Shown here in pieces: positions 1 through 7,920 of a stretch of DNA of 14,191 nucleotides. The position numbers and the translations under genes are program-made. Under the pieces are notes generated by a model. The model worked only from the letters and a program-made list of their open reading frames with translations. It did no database searches and had not been told where the DNA came from. The stretch's first letter is position 1, and each line of letters opens with the position of its first letter. The stretch is from assembly GCA_036244855.1 (NCBI GenBank), contig BQKZ01004140.1, forward strand, positions 21,296 to 35,486, read 5' to 3'. The stretch is from Temnopleurus reevesii (taxonomy: Eukaryota; Echinodermata; Echinoidea; Temnopleuroida; Temnopleuridae).

Positions 1-725
1 TTGACGACATCAGACGGAAGGTTGTTCCATAAGTAAATTACTCATTGAGAGAACTCCTTTTGTTGAAACCTTGTGTTGGAATGCAGTTTCTTGAGTTTTT
101 TCGTGTGACCTCTGTTCGTGTGTCCTCATGGTACTGCAAAAATATTATAAGCATGGACTTGATGGAAATGCTGAAAAATCTCAGAGTTTATATGTCCTTT
201 GAATATATTTCCCCCATAGAATTGTTAATGAGATGTTAAATCAGCAATAACTTAGAAAGAATTTCTGTGAAAATATCTGACCAAACCTGAAATAAGAGAG
301 AATATGTTGCCTTACGGACATTACATTTTTGGCGTTACGGACAGTACAGTCTTGTCCAAGTTACAAAAGTTTGAATATTAACCACATTTGGTCTCTTTGA
401 TAAATGATTTACTCTGATAATCCAGCCAAAAGTTTTACAAAAGAATTACTCACAAGTAGTTTCCTGTCAAAACGTTTTATAGGTATTTGCATGTATAGTC
501 CTATATGTACTATTTTTGTATGGCCCTGATTTTCTGAGAGATGTGTCAGATATATTTTTTAAGGCTAGCAATGAAGCACTTCTAAGTTAGATATGTTCCA
601 TGTGATTTGTATTCATATATTTTGACACACTTTGGAAAAAGAGACAAAATATAATTATGGACAAAGTTTACTTTCTCGTGGACTTGCTCATATGATCATT
701 AACTTTGTCATTTTTATATTCACAG
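1..725. other. 5' flanking DNA of the plus-strand gene, no gene seen
   Basis: AT-rich sequence without a convincing coding region. A 64-codon open stretch at 45-239 has no recognisable motif and is unremarkable for AT-rich DNA. The only local structure is a pair of TTACGGACA direct repeats near 312 and 334. The last bases form a pyrimidine-rich tract ending in CACAG at 721-725, read here as a splice acceptor. The promoter and any first non-coding exon would therefore lie in this stretch or left of the window. No TATA box or transcription start can be placed. Confidence 0.5.
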
Positions 726-775
726 GAAGTCATCAGCTCATCCTATTCATCAATCCATCTTCATCTTTGATCAAA

Positions 776-960
776 ATGTCTGATGAAGTGGATCATACCT
801 TCTTGCCTGTAGGTAGGACCTCCTCAAGAATCAAGGCTCGCAAGGCATTTGAAATGCCAACCAGAGATGAAATCTTGGAAAACATACAAGTGGACACAAC
901 ACCTCAAAAAAGTGTTCAACATCTTAGGAACAGAAAACTGGTCTTTAATTTGGTGAAGGG
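776..960 (+). CDS. First coding exon of an acidic/basic repeat protein (N-terminal 61 residues)
   Basis: The exon probably starts at 726, after a T-rich tract ending in CACAG. The first ATG in it is at 776-778, with A at -3 (caaaATGTCT), so 726-775 is 5' UTR. It encodes 61 residues plus two bases of a glycine codon and ends at 960 before a consensus donor, GTGAGA. The peptide begins MSDEVDHTFLPVG, followed by a basic segment (RTSSRIKARK) and the sequence MPTRDEILENIQVDTTP. I do not recognise a domain. The upstream ATG at 632, in the same frame, would need read-through of the acceptor-like tract and is less likely. The GG left at the end joins to C at 1841 to give GGC, so the frame continues without a stop into the large exon. 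The splice call is inferred from sequence only. Confidence 0.6.
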
Positions 961-1248
961 GTGAGATCAAATTCTTCCGTAGTGAAATAGGGTAATTGAA
1001 TTGAGAATGTACAGTCAACAGTAAAGTCTAATCTGTTGGACTAAAAAAAGTAGCTTTAACAGAGAGAAAATTCAGCTTATTAGGGATAAATACAAGTCAT
1101 AGGATATGGAGTGAAGATGACTTAATAAAATAATTTTTTTTTTGATTGGGTAATCATATACAAATTTCACTTTTAAGCAACATTCGCTGTATCCTCATCA
1201 ATCTGCACGTTTTCCTCCATCCAATAACATTGACAGATAGTTTATTAT

Positions 1249-1440
1249 AGGGGTGTTGTTCAAAAGTTGTTTTGATCACAAGATGCAATTGATCAGAACT
1301 TGCCTTGCCCTAACAAAATCATTGTTTCGTGCTTGTCTTCATAGGAGCGCATATCATGCATGAATAAGAAAGTGTGTTACAATTTGTAACTGATTTGCAG
1401 ATGTTTTGCGATCAATTGCAAATTTTGAACAACACCCCCT
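1249..1440. mobile_element. Small inverted-repeat (MITE-like) element in the intron
   Basis: The left end reads AGGGGTGTTGTTCAAAA. The right end, reverse-complemented, reads AGGGGGTGTTGTTCAAAA. Both inner flanks go on to a shared GCAATTGATC motif, with a short extra stretch on the left. The flanks are TAT at 1246-1248 and TAT at 1441-1443, so a short TA-type target duplication is possible, although exact ends are ambiguous by one or two bases. The 192-base element has no coding capacity. It looks like a non-autonomous DNA transposon. The superfamily cannot be settled from the ends alone. Confidence 0.65.
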
Positions 1441-1672
1441 TATTCATGTAATGTAATAGCAGTCCAGGGATATTCAACATGGATTTAAGTAATATCAAGA
1501 AAACTGTTAATTCTGTGTCAAGCAGCGAAAGTCGATAAAACAAATGTTTTTCAGATCTGATGTTCAAAGTTTTTAGGTTATTGGTCAAATTTTAGAAATC
1601 CATTCAAAAGAAATATTTCTCCAAAACAGGTCACATGAATATGAAATGGTTGTTAGCACAATTTTCTTCCCG

Positions 1673-1697
1673 TTTTTTTTTTTGGGGGGGGGGGGGG
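1673..1697. repeat. T11-G14 homopolymer junction
   Basis: Eleven T are followed directly by fourteen G, then AGGAGGGG. The tract lies in the intron. A G run of this length could form intramolecular or intermolecular quadruplexes in DNA or in the unspliced RNA. It is also a typical place for length errors in sequencing. Confidence 0.9.
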
Positions 1698-1840
1698 AGG
1701 AGGGGTTCCTTAAAATAATATGTGCACATCTCAATCAGATGAGGTAATCATGAAGCATTATAATAGGTTCTTCATATTATTTGCATGATTCAATACGAGT
1801 AGTCTGAATTGATAAAATCTACTTTCAATTTTAATTGCAG

Positions 1841-2766
1841 CCACAATAGATACAACAACACGGACCCAATTTCCCTTTGGGAAGAAGGAGATATGTCAGA
1901 TTTCATTGTTGATGATAATGAGGGTGAGGAGGAAGACAATACATCAGATAGGACAACAGGTGATGAGGAAGATGACAGTTATGACAGTGACAAGGTGGAA
2001 ATGAAGTCAGCACATTCCCACCATAGAACAAATAACAATGCAAAGACTGCAACTAGTGGAAGCAGAAAACGTCATCTTCACAGGAGGCAGCCTAGGAGTC
2101 CAATACAACATCGACCTGAAACCAGAAGTAGCAATCGACTCAAAATTAAACAAAGTAAGAGAATAAGAGATATAGATAGTGGAAATGAGCATGATGATGA
2201 TGAAGAGGATCTTCTGCCAATTCAGAGGAGCTCTTTGAAGAGAAGTAAAAGATTGACCATCGACAGCAGTGGACAAGATGATGGGAGTGTCACTGACGAA
2301 GACGACGCCAATGATGATGATGATGATGATGGCATGATAATTAGGAAACAAAAAAGTACCCCTGGAAAGATAAAGTTAAGAAATGCCATTGCCAGTAGTG
2401 ATGAAAATGACAGCAATGGTGATGATGATGATGATGATGATGATGACAGAATAATCAGGAAACAGAAAAGTACCCCTGGAAAGAGAAAGTTGAGAAAAAC
2501 GATCGCAAGTAGTGAGGAAGATGAAAGCAAGGATGATGTGGATGATGATGATGATGATGATGATGACAGAATAATCAGGAAAAAGAAAAGCACCCCTAGG
2601 AATCGAAAGTTGAGAAAAACGATCGCAAGTAGTGAGGAAGATGAAAGCAAGAATGATGATGAGGATGATGATGACAGAATAATCAGGAAACAGAAAAGCA
2701 CCCCTAGAAATGGAAAGTTGAGAAAAACAATAGCAAGTAGTGAGGGAGATGAAAGCAAGGATGATG

Positions 2767-2797
<31 letters not shown>

Positions 2798-4127
2798 CAG
2801 AATAATCAGGAAACAGAAAAGTACCCCTGGGAAGAGAAAGTTGAGAAAAACGATCGCAAGTAGTGAGGAAGATGAAAGCAAGGATGATGTTGATGATGTT
2901 GATGATGATGATGATGATGATGACAGTATGATGAGGAAACAGAAAAGCACCCCTAGAAATAGAGAGTTGAGAAAAACGATCGCAAGTAGTGAGGAAGATG
3001 ACAGCAAGGATGATGATGATGCTGACAGAATAATCAGGAAACAGAGAAGTACCCCGAGAAATAGAAAGTTGAGAAAAACGATAGCAAGTAGTGAGGAAGA
3101 TAAAAGCAAGGATGATGATGATGATGACAGAATAATCAGGAAACGGAGAAGTACCCCTAGAAATAGAAAGTTGAGAAAAACAATAGCAAGTAGTGAGGAA
3201 GATAAAAGCAAGGATGATGATGATGATGATGATGATGACAGAATAATCATGAAACGGAGAAGTACACCTAGAAATAGAAAGTTGAGCAAAACGATAGCAA
3301 GTAGTGAGGAAGATGAAAGCAAGGATGATGATGATGATGATGATGACGATGACAGAATAATCAGGAAACAGAAAAGTACCCCTGGAAAGAGGAAGTTGAC
3401 AAAAACGATTATAAGTAGTGAGGAAGATGAAAGCAAAGAGGATGGTATTAATGATGATGATGAAATAATCACCAAGTCCAAAAGCACTTCTAGAAAGAGA
3501 AAATTGAGAAATGCAATAGCCAGTAGTGATGAAGAGAAAAGCAATGATGATAATGTCCAAGATGATGTCTGTGATGATGATGATGATGATGATTATGATA
3601 GATTAATGAAGCAGGCCAAACGTACTTCTAGGAAGAGAAAGTCAAGAAAAGTGATTACAAGTTGTGAGGAAGGTGAAATGAATGACGATGATGTAATAGA
3701 TAAGCCCAAAAGTACCCATAGAAAGAGAAAGTTGCGAAATGTAGTGGCACATACTGAGCAAGATGAAAGCAATAATGATGAGGGTAACAATAATAATGAT
3801 AATGATAATACTGCAGAAGACAAAGCTGTTAATGATGATGAAGAGATTAGAAAATTAAATAACCATGGAAAGAAAAAGGCAAGCAAACGAATTATAAGCA
3901 GTGAGGACGATGAAAGGGATGATAATGATAGTGACTACAGCGATGATGAAACGATCCACAAATCCATTAAGGCATCCAAAAAGAGAAGGAATAGCTCGTT
4001 GATTTCAAATAGTAGTGACGATGAAAGTGACAATGGTTATGATGCTAGAAAAGCTTGCGAGATATCCCATAGTACTAAGCACAAGAGAGCAAGTGTCAAA
4101 TTAGAACGACTGCATCTAGAAGACTGA
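1841..4127 (+). CDS. Main exon: Asp-rich, STP/SSEED tandem-repeat nuclear-type protein (C-terminal 761 residues)
   Basis: With the first exon this gives an 823-residue protein. It starts with a short ordered-looking part ending in MSDFIVDD, then an acidic stretch, then a basic stretch (residues near 2040-2180 in DNA terms). From about 2215 to 4040 it is built of 14-15 repeats. Each repeat has a run of Asp, then RIIRK, then a basic block with STP followed by KRK or NRK, then TIASSEEDES. The central nine copies are nearly identical and the outer ones diverged. TPGK fits the Cdk consensus, SSEEDE fits CK2 acidophilic sites, and the basic blocks could be nuclear localisation signals. No enzymatic domain, signal peptide or membrane segment is seen. 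The layout recalls disordered nuclear proteins such as Nopp140/treacle, CCDC82 or GCNA, but no orthology is claimed. The last residues may be frame-shifted (see 4079-4234). Confidence 0.65.
2215..4040 (+). repeat. In-frame coding tandem repeat, unit 102-126 bases in the central part
   Basis: Successive AGA(ATA ATC) positions in the central array fall at 2448, 2568, 2676, 2799, 2925, 3027, 3129, 3240 and 3354, so the unit length is 102 to 126 bases. Differences are almost all in the number of GAT codons. Each GAT run closes with a GAC codon just before AGA ATA ATC. Flanking units (before 2448 and after about 3450) are recognisable at protein level but diverged in DNA. The pattern indicates duplication of whole units plus slippage within the GAT runs, all in steps of three bases. 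Confidence 0.9.
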
Positions 4128-4234
4128 GCGATATACAGAGACTGCTGAAGACCAAATCAGAGCATGAACTCATGGAAATCAAACAAAGGTCAAACGATAA
4201 TGATTGGAAAGGAGTATTTGATAGAACTCTGTAA
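4079..4234 (+). other. Protein-like alternative frame at the 3' end of the large exon (possible true C-terminus)
   Basis: A second plus-strand frame is open from 4079, just after a TAA at 4076-4078, to a TAA at 4232-4234. It overlaps the last 49 bases of the main frame and runs 107 bases past its stop. The encoded tail contains RRLSDIQRLL, KTKSEHELMEIKQR and NDWKGVFDRTL, a helix-like, charged composition consistent with a real protein end. The main frame instead finishes with KLERLHLED. One missing base between about 4079 and 4125 would join the two frames. Whether this is a genome change, an assembly error or chance is undecided. Confidence 0.4.
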
Positions 4235-5112
4235 TTTGTGGATATACATGTAATAAGGGTGAAGATGGAAGCACTCCTTCCTGTTATAGAAATTACTGGT
4301 GATGACGATTTTAGAAAAAAAACCTTCCCACTGAAATAGAGACTGCAACCAATATAAATGTACAGTATCATATCTTCGAATTGTCCTGTTTTGAGGGTTA
4401 TTTCTGTCTTTAAGATATGTTTTTAATCTTATTGAACTCATTAGGGAGTATGGGAAAAATTATTTAAATTCTTTTATTTATTTACAAAACCATAAAACTG
4501 TATTAAGGAGAACAACATTGTCCTGGCAAAATCTGGTCTGTTGGTTTTTTGTTACATTGAAATGTGTTTGTTCAATATTTTTTTCATTTTCCCAAAGTGA
4601 TGTCTATACCATATATATGCACCCCCCAAAAAACATGTTTATGTATGAAACTTCAGCAATGTACACTTCAAAAGTACGGTATTGAGATAATCAAATTGCA
4701 GTTTTAGGAAATGGAACTGTGACTTACATGTATAACTTTCATTTGATTTGATTCAGTGTTTACGAAGATCTGATGATCAGTGTAAAGCATGTCAGAAGTC
4801 ACTTCCATCAAAGCTATTGTAAGAGGAAATGTTTGTTGTGTTCACGCCTTACTAGGTAATGGACACATCACATGCTTTACAAAGATCCAGGTTTTCCTAA
4901 CTATTGAACCAAATTCAAAGTATAGATTAGGAATGATCAGGATCTAGCATAATTTTGATTTGAAATGAGCTGATATATTATTCAAAATGTAGGTCACAAA
5001 GTGCCATATTCTTGAATACCGTTTATAGTCGTTATTCATATTCAAATTTATCAATAAATAATAATAATAGAAATAATATACGAATTCTATGAGGATACAT
5101 TCAGCTATGCAT
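4235..5112. other. 3' UTR / intergenic DNA of the plus-strand gene
   Basis: AT-rich sequence with no credible coding region on either strand; the open stretches on the minus strand near 4096-4441 lack any motif. An AATAAA at 5053-5058 is the first canonical poly(A) signal on the plus strand after the stop that I can see, inside an ATAATAATA-rich stretch. The 3' UTR may therefore run to about 5075, but nothing shows that it is used. Confidence 0.4.
5053..5058 (+). promoter_or_regulatory. Candidate polyadenylation signal AATAAA
   Basis: Canonical hexamer about 0.8-0.9 kb after the stop codons of the plus-strand gene. The surrounding sequence is AT-rich, so chance occurrence is likely enough that confidence is low. 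Confidence 0.25.
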
Positions 5113-5114
5113 TA

Positions 5115-5283
5115 CAGTCTAACCTCGTTATAACAAGGTCATTGGGACCAGAGGAATTCCTTCTTTATATTGAAACCTTGTTATATCAGGGTCAAAATAC
5201 AATAAAATACAAAAAGTTGGGACCAGGAAAATTACCTTGTTATAACGAGAGCTCGTTATATCAGTGCTAACGAGGTTTGATTG
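5115..5283. mobile_element. pogo/Tigger-like miniature inverted-repeat element, 169 bases
   Basis: The left end is CAGTCTAACCTCGTTA and the reverse-complemented right end is CAATCAAACCTCGTTA. TA dinucleotides flank both sides (5113-5114 and 5284-5285). Inside, further copies of TTATAACAAGGT/TTATAACGAG and of GGGACCAG appear in opposing orientation. Ends of the type CAGT(C/T)-AACCTCGTTA with TA duplication are typical of Tc1/mariner-pogo (Tigger) MITEs. There is no transposase inside, so it is non-autonomous. Confidence 0.75.
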
Positions 5284-5285
5284 TA

Positions 5286-5606
5286 CTATCATAATGTCAT
5301 TTCCCGGCCATAGCATATCAGCCAAGTAAGCACTCTTGTATTTTAAAGAATAAATTCCAGTGGCAGTCGGTGCTATTTCACATCACCTGGGTTGAGTGCC
5401 GCACAATGTGGATTAACTTTTTTGCTTAAAAGAAGAGTCTACCCAAAAATGATAGTTTTTTAACAGAAGCATAAAGTATTAACAAACAAAGTTTTAAGAA
5501 AATCGAACAAGTACTACAAAGTTATGAATTTTTAAAGATTTTAGTAGGGGCCACTATTGTAATCCCGTAGGATTTTTCTGTTGAAATTGATTTTTTGAGC
5601 TAAATT
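5286..5606. other. Non-coding DNA, possibly a relic of another repeat
   Basis: No coding region is seen. An AATAAA is present at 5349-5354. The stretch around 5427-5545 (AAGAGTCTACCC, then AAAGTTATGAATTTTTAAAGATTTT) has the style of the TTAA-flanked element at 7921-8519, including the shared AAAGTTATGAATTT phrase. No partner arm could be found, so it is described and not called as an element. Confidence 0.3.
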
Positions 5607-6108
5607 TGTCAATTTAGGGGTACTGAATTAAAAAAAACTTTGGTTCCAATTTTTCTGACTATGTTTTCAGCCGCCATATTGAATTTCAAAATAACCGCCA
5701 TAGAAAACCCCATTTTGGGCCATATTTTAGGTTTTGTACCTCAAATTTGTTGTTTACTCTCCAACTTTGATGATTTTGGGGTGCTTAGTCAAAAAAAATT
5801 TATTCCATCTTTTTCGACCACGTCTTAAGCCGCCATTTTGAATTTCAAAATGGCCGCCATAGAATACCCATTTTCGGTTGTATTTCGGTATTTCTACACT
5901 GAAAGCCATTTTTTTCTGTGTAACTTTAATGGTTCTGGGATGCTGAATCCAAAAAACTTTGATTCCAATTTTTCCGACTTTGTTTTCAGCCGCCATATTG
6001 AATTTCAAAATGGCCGCCATAGAAAACCCCATTTTTGGCCATATTTTAGGTTTTGTACCCCAAATTTGTTGTTTCCTCTCCAAATTTGATGATTTTGGGG
6101 TGCTTAAG
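5607..6108. repeat. Higher-order tandem repeat (A-B-A units of 159-160 bases) with YY1-type sites
   Basis: The phrase CCGCCAT(A/T)TTGAATTTCAAAAT starts at 5671, 5830 and 5990, giving periods of 159 and 160. Units starting at 5671 and 5990 are nearly identical over more than 110 bases (CATAGAAAACCCCATTTT through GATGATTTTGGGGTGCTTA). The unit at 5830 is clearly different, so the real period is about 319 in an A-B-A order. A partial B-like unit precedes the first A, starting near 5607. Long open frames on both strands here are by-products of the repeat. Confidence 0.85.
5832..5854. promoter_or_regulatory. Perfect 11-bp-arm palindrome with YY1-like cores
   Basis: GCCATTTTGAA, one T, then TTCAAAATGGC: a perfect inverted repeat with a single-base centre. 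Together with the preceding CCGC it makes GCCGCCATTTTG on the plus strand, an exact match to the YY1 consensus GCCGCCATnTT. Equivalent GCCGCCATATT sites occur at 5670-5680 and 5989-5999. Binding is inferred from the motif only. Confidence 0.45.
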
Positions 6109-6504
6109 CTAAACCCCGGCTATTAGAATACGAGCCATGAAAGTTAAGTTTGCAACCCATTGTAATAACATGAACTGCACACATTATTGCTCTTGTTGAG
6201 ATGAGGGGAGGGGGCTTGTCTCAAATGAATTGGCATATTACCCAGGATTTTTACTCCGAGAAAATTTAGTTGATTCAAAACTACATTGGCACTTGTAACA
6301 TAATTTTGCAAAGATGCATTTTCACATAGCAATAAGAAACTGTCCTATTTGAATGAAAATGAATAAGAATCATTATCCGAACCATAACCCTAAATCTAAC
6401 CAAAATCTTTCCTGGGTAATATCCCAAGATGCATATCAATCGAGACAAATCACCCTCCCCCTTGAGCCAATTAGCCCTAGGAGAGTTGAATGGCATGCAT
6501 ACGC
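6109..6504. other. Non-coding DNA with an imperfect inverted repeat (about 6205-6251 and 6402-6465)
   Basis: The left arm holds GGGAGGGGGCTTGTCTCAAATGAATTGG followed by TATTACCCAGGATTTT split over 6205-6251. The right arm read on the minus strand holds GGGGGAGGGTGATTTGTCTC and ATATTACCCAGGAAAGATTTT. The arms match with several small gaps, and about 150 bases separate them. This suggests an old foldback or MITE element. Its outer ends and target duplication were not found. No gene is supported in this stretch. Confidence 0.45.
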
Positions 6505-6505
6505 C

Positions 6506-6922
6506 CTAACAAATCCAGAGTGTGAAATAAATCAGATCTAAATAATTTTCAATTAAATCAAAGATACTAGGTACATACTGTACATGTATGCATGCCAGTT
6601 GAAGTAACAAGAAAATTCTGGACAAAAACCTACAATGTTCAGCTCTATTCATAAAGCAACTAACATTTAGTATTTTCGATAGTAAATTATATTCAAAACA
6701 TATAGTCATCTTTGTCACTTTCGGTTGTTGTGATAAACGTTCATCTGTCTGGTAGTCAATTTGGTCTGATGAAGTGTCCGAAAAGTCCGACAGCTCACTA
6801 GCTTCACCCAAACTCACTGTAGTTGCAGCAGATGCAAGAGGTTTCTTGAACCACAAAGGAAGAAGAGAATAGGAATAGGAGTCTTTAGACATATTATAAA
6901 GTGTTAACAATAAGAATACCAA
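6506..6922 (-). other. Unassigned minus-strand open frame downstream of the broken transposase
   Basis: A 138-codon frame lies just after the 3' end of copy B in the same orientation. Its middle part (about residues 10-70) is Ser/Asp-rich (ASELSDFSDTSSDQIDYQTDE) and looks more protein-like than its hydrophobic C-terminal half, which looks like translated non-coding DNA. It could be a further exon or the tail of the copy B element, an unrelated exon, or chance. I do not recognise it. Confidence 0.25.
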
Positions 6923-7920
6923 TTATATTATCATATTCAAAGAATACTACCGAACAACTGTTCATTAGAAGTACATCCGGAACTTTCCAAATGTAGGTCC
7001 ATCTTCTGTCCACTGGGTGATTACACATGTTCCTGCCCTGTACTCATATCCATGAATCACTGCCATTCTTGATGTTGACACACTAGTATCCTTGTCACAT
7101 TGTAACACATCAGATATTTTGTTCCCATGAGCAAGCAATGACAGTTTGATATCCTGCTGTTGGGAAAGTTCCAAGTCTTGAAACTGTAGGGACTGTTCTG
7201 ACAAGAATACATATCACCTTGCCATTTGATGCTTTTCTGCCAGTGTCTTGGCAATATTCTTGAGATTACATGAAGAATCAGCAATCGCCTTGAAGACTTT
7301 TCCCTTCAAATCAAATTGAAGCGTACTGACACAGAGGACCCAGGGCTCTTAGAACCCTACATGTAGGATAATACGTGAGGAAATGCTGCTTTGGGGTGAG
7401 ATTTCTCTCAGGAAATAATCTCAAGAACAGTCTAAATGAGAGCCTTTAGTGCAAAGGTGGCTGCTTTGCTAATACTTGGAGCCATCACTATTTTCAATAT
7501 ATTAACAAGCTGGATATACATTTCCCATTCTTCAGAGTCTTCTGGGACTTTATCCCCAATAATCAAGGGGAGATGATATGCCAGACACATCATTGAGCTG
7601 CACTCTGTCCACTGGAACCACTCGGATTAGTAACAACAGAGAGTTTGACTGGAGTCGGCTGATTTTTTCTATGTGCAAATTAGTTGTAGGACTGAATTCT
7701 TGCATTCAGTTCCTCTAGAGTAATACATCCTCCTAAAATAGTCTGCCAAAGACCAGGTACATTTCTAGTGGTATTATGCCCTCGGCAAAGTCATGCATGA
7801 TATCAACACAGAAGTTAAGTGTCACATGATAGTCATCTAAATTATTGAGAATGCTCCTCCTGCTTATACCGATGTCTGATAACGGTTTACCGATATCCTC
7901 CTCGTAGCCTTCTCTTATCC

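Larger units (their letters stand above)
961..1840 (+). other. Intron, phase 2, between the two coding exons
   Basis: It starts with GTGAGA (961-966) and ends TTTTAATTGCAG (1829-1840), both good matches to metazoan GT-AG splice signals. Removal joins GG to C and keeps the frame. It is AT-rich and non-coding. It contains a small inverted-repeat element (1249-1440) and a run of 11 T followed by 14 G (1673-1697). Confidence 0.6.

Noticed and set aside
45..239. 64-codon plus-strand open frame
   Set aside because: No motif, ordinary length for AT-rich DNA, and no splice signals supporting it.
632..775. Upstream in-frame ATG of the first exon (MEKETKYNYG...)
   Set aside because: The sequence between 632 and 725 includes a T-rich tract ending in CACAG typical of a splice acceptor. 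The ATG at 776 has a better context and starts the charged, protein-like part.
2222..3560. Long minus-strand open frames (440 and 394 codons), Ser/Leu/Phe-rich and Ile-rich
   Set aside because: They are the complement of the GAT-rich coding repeat: GAT runs read as TCA or ATC. The periodic amino acid content follows the plus-strand repeat and has no independent coding evidence.
2215..4040. CRISPR-like regular repeat spacing
   Set aside because: The repeats are contiguous, coding, in frame and eukaryotic in context, with no unique spacers and no Cas genes.
3593..4441. Minus-strand frames at 3593-3886, 4096-4371 and 4190-4441
   Set aside because: They lie opposite the repeat gene or in its AT-rich 3' flank and show no domain or splice support.
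5754..6083. 109-codon minus-strand frame and plus-strand frames at 5640-5828 and 5838-6089
   Set aside because: They arise from the A-B-A tandem repeat, and their sequence repeats with the DNA period. No motif suggests a protein.
6380..6402. Telomere-like phrase AACCATAACCCTAAATCTAACC
   Set aside because: Only one degenerate copy. True interstitial telomeric DNA would show several exact TTAGGG units.
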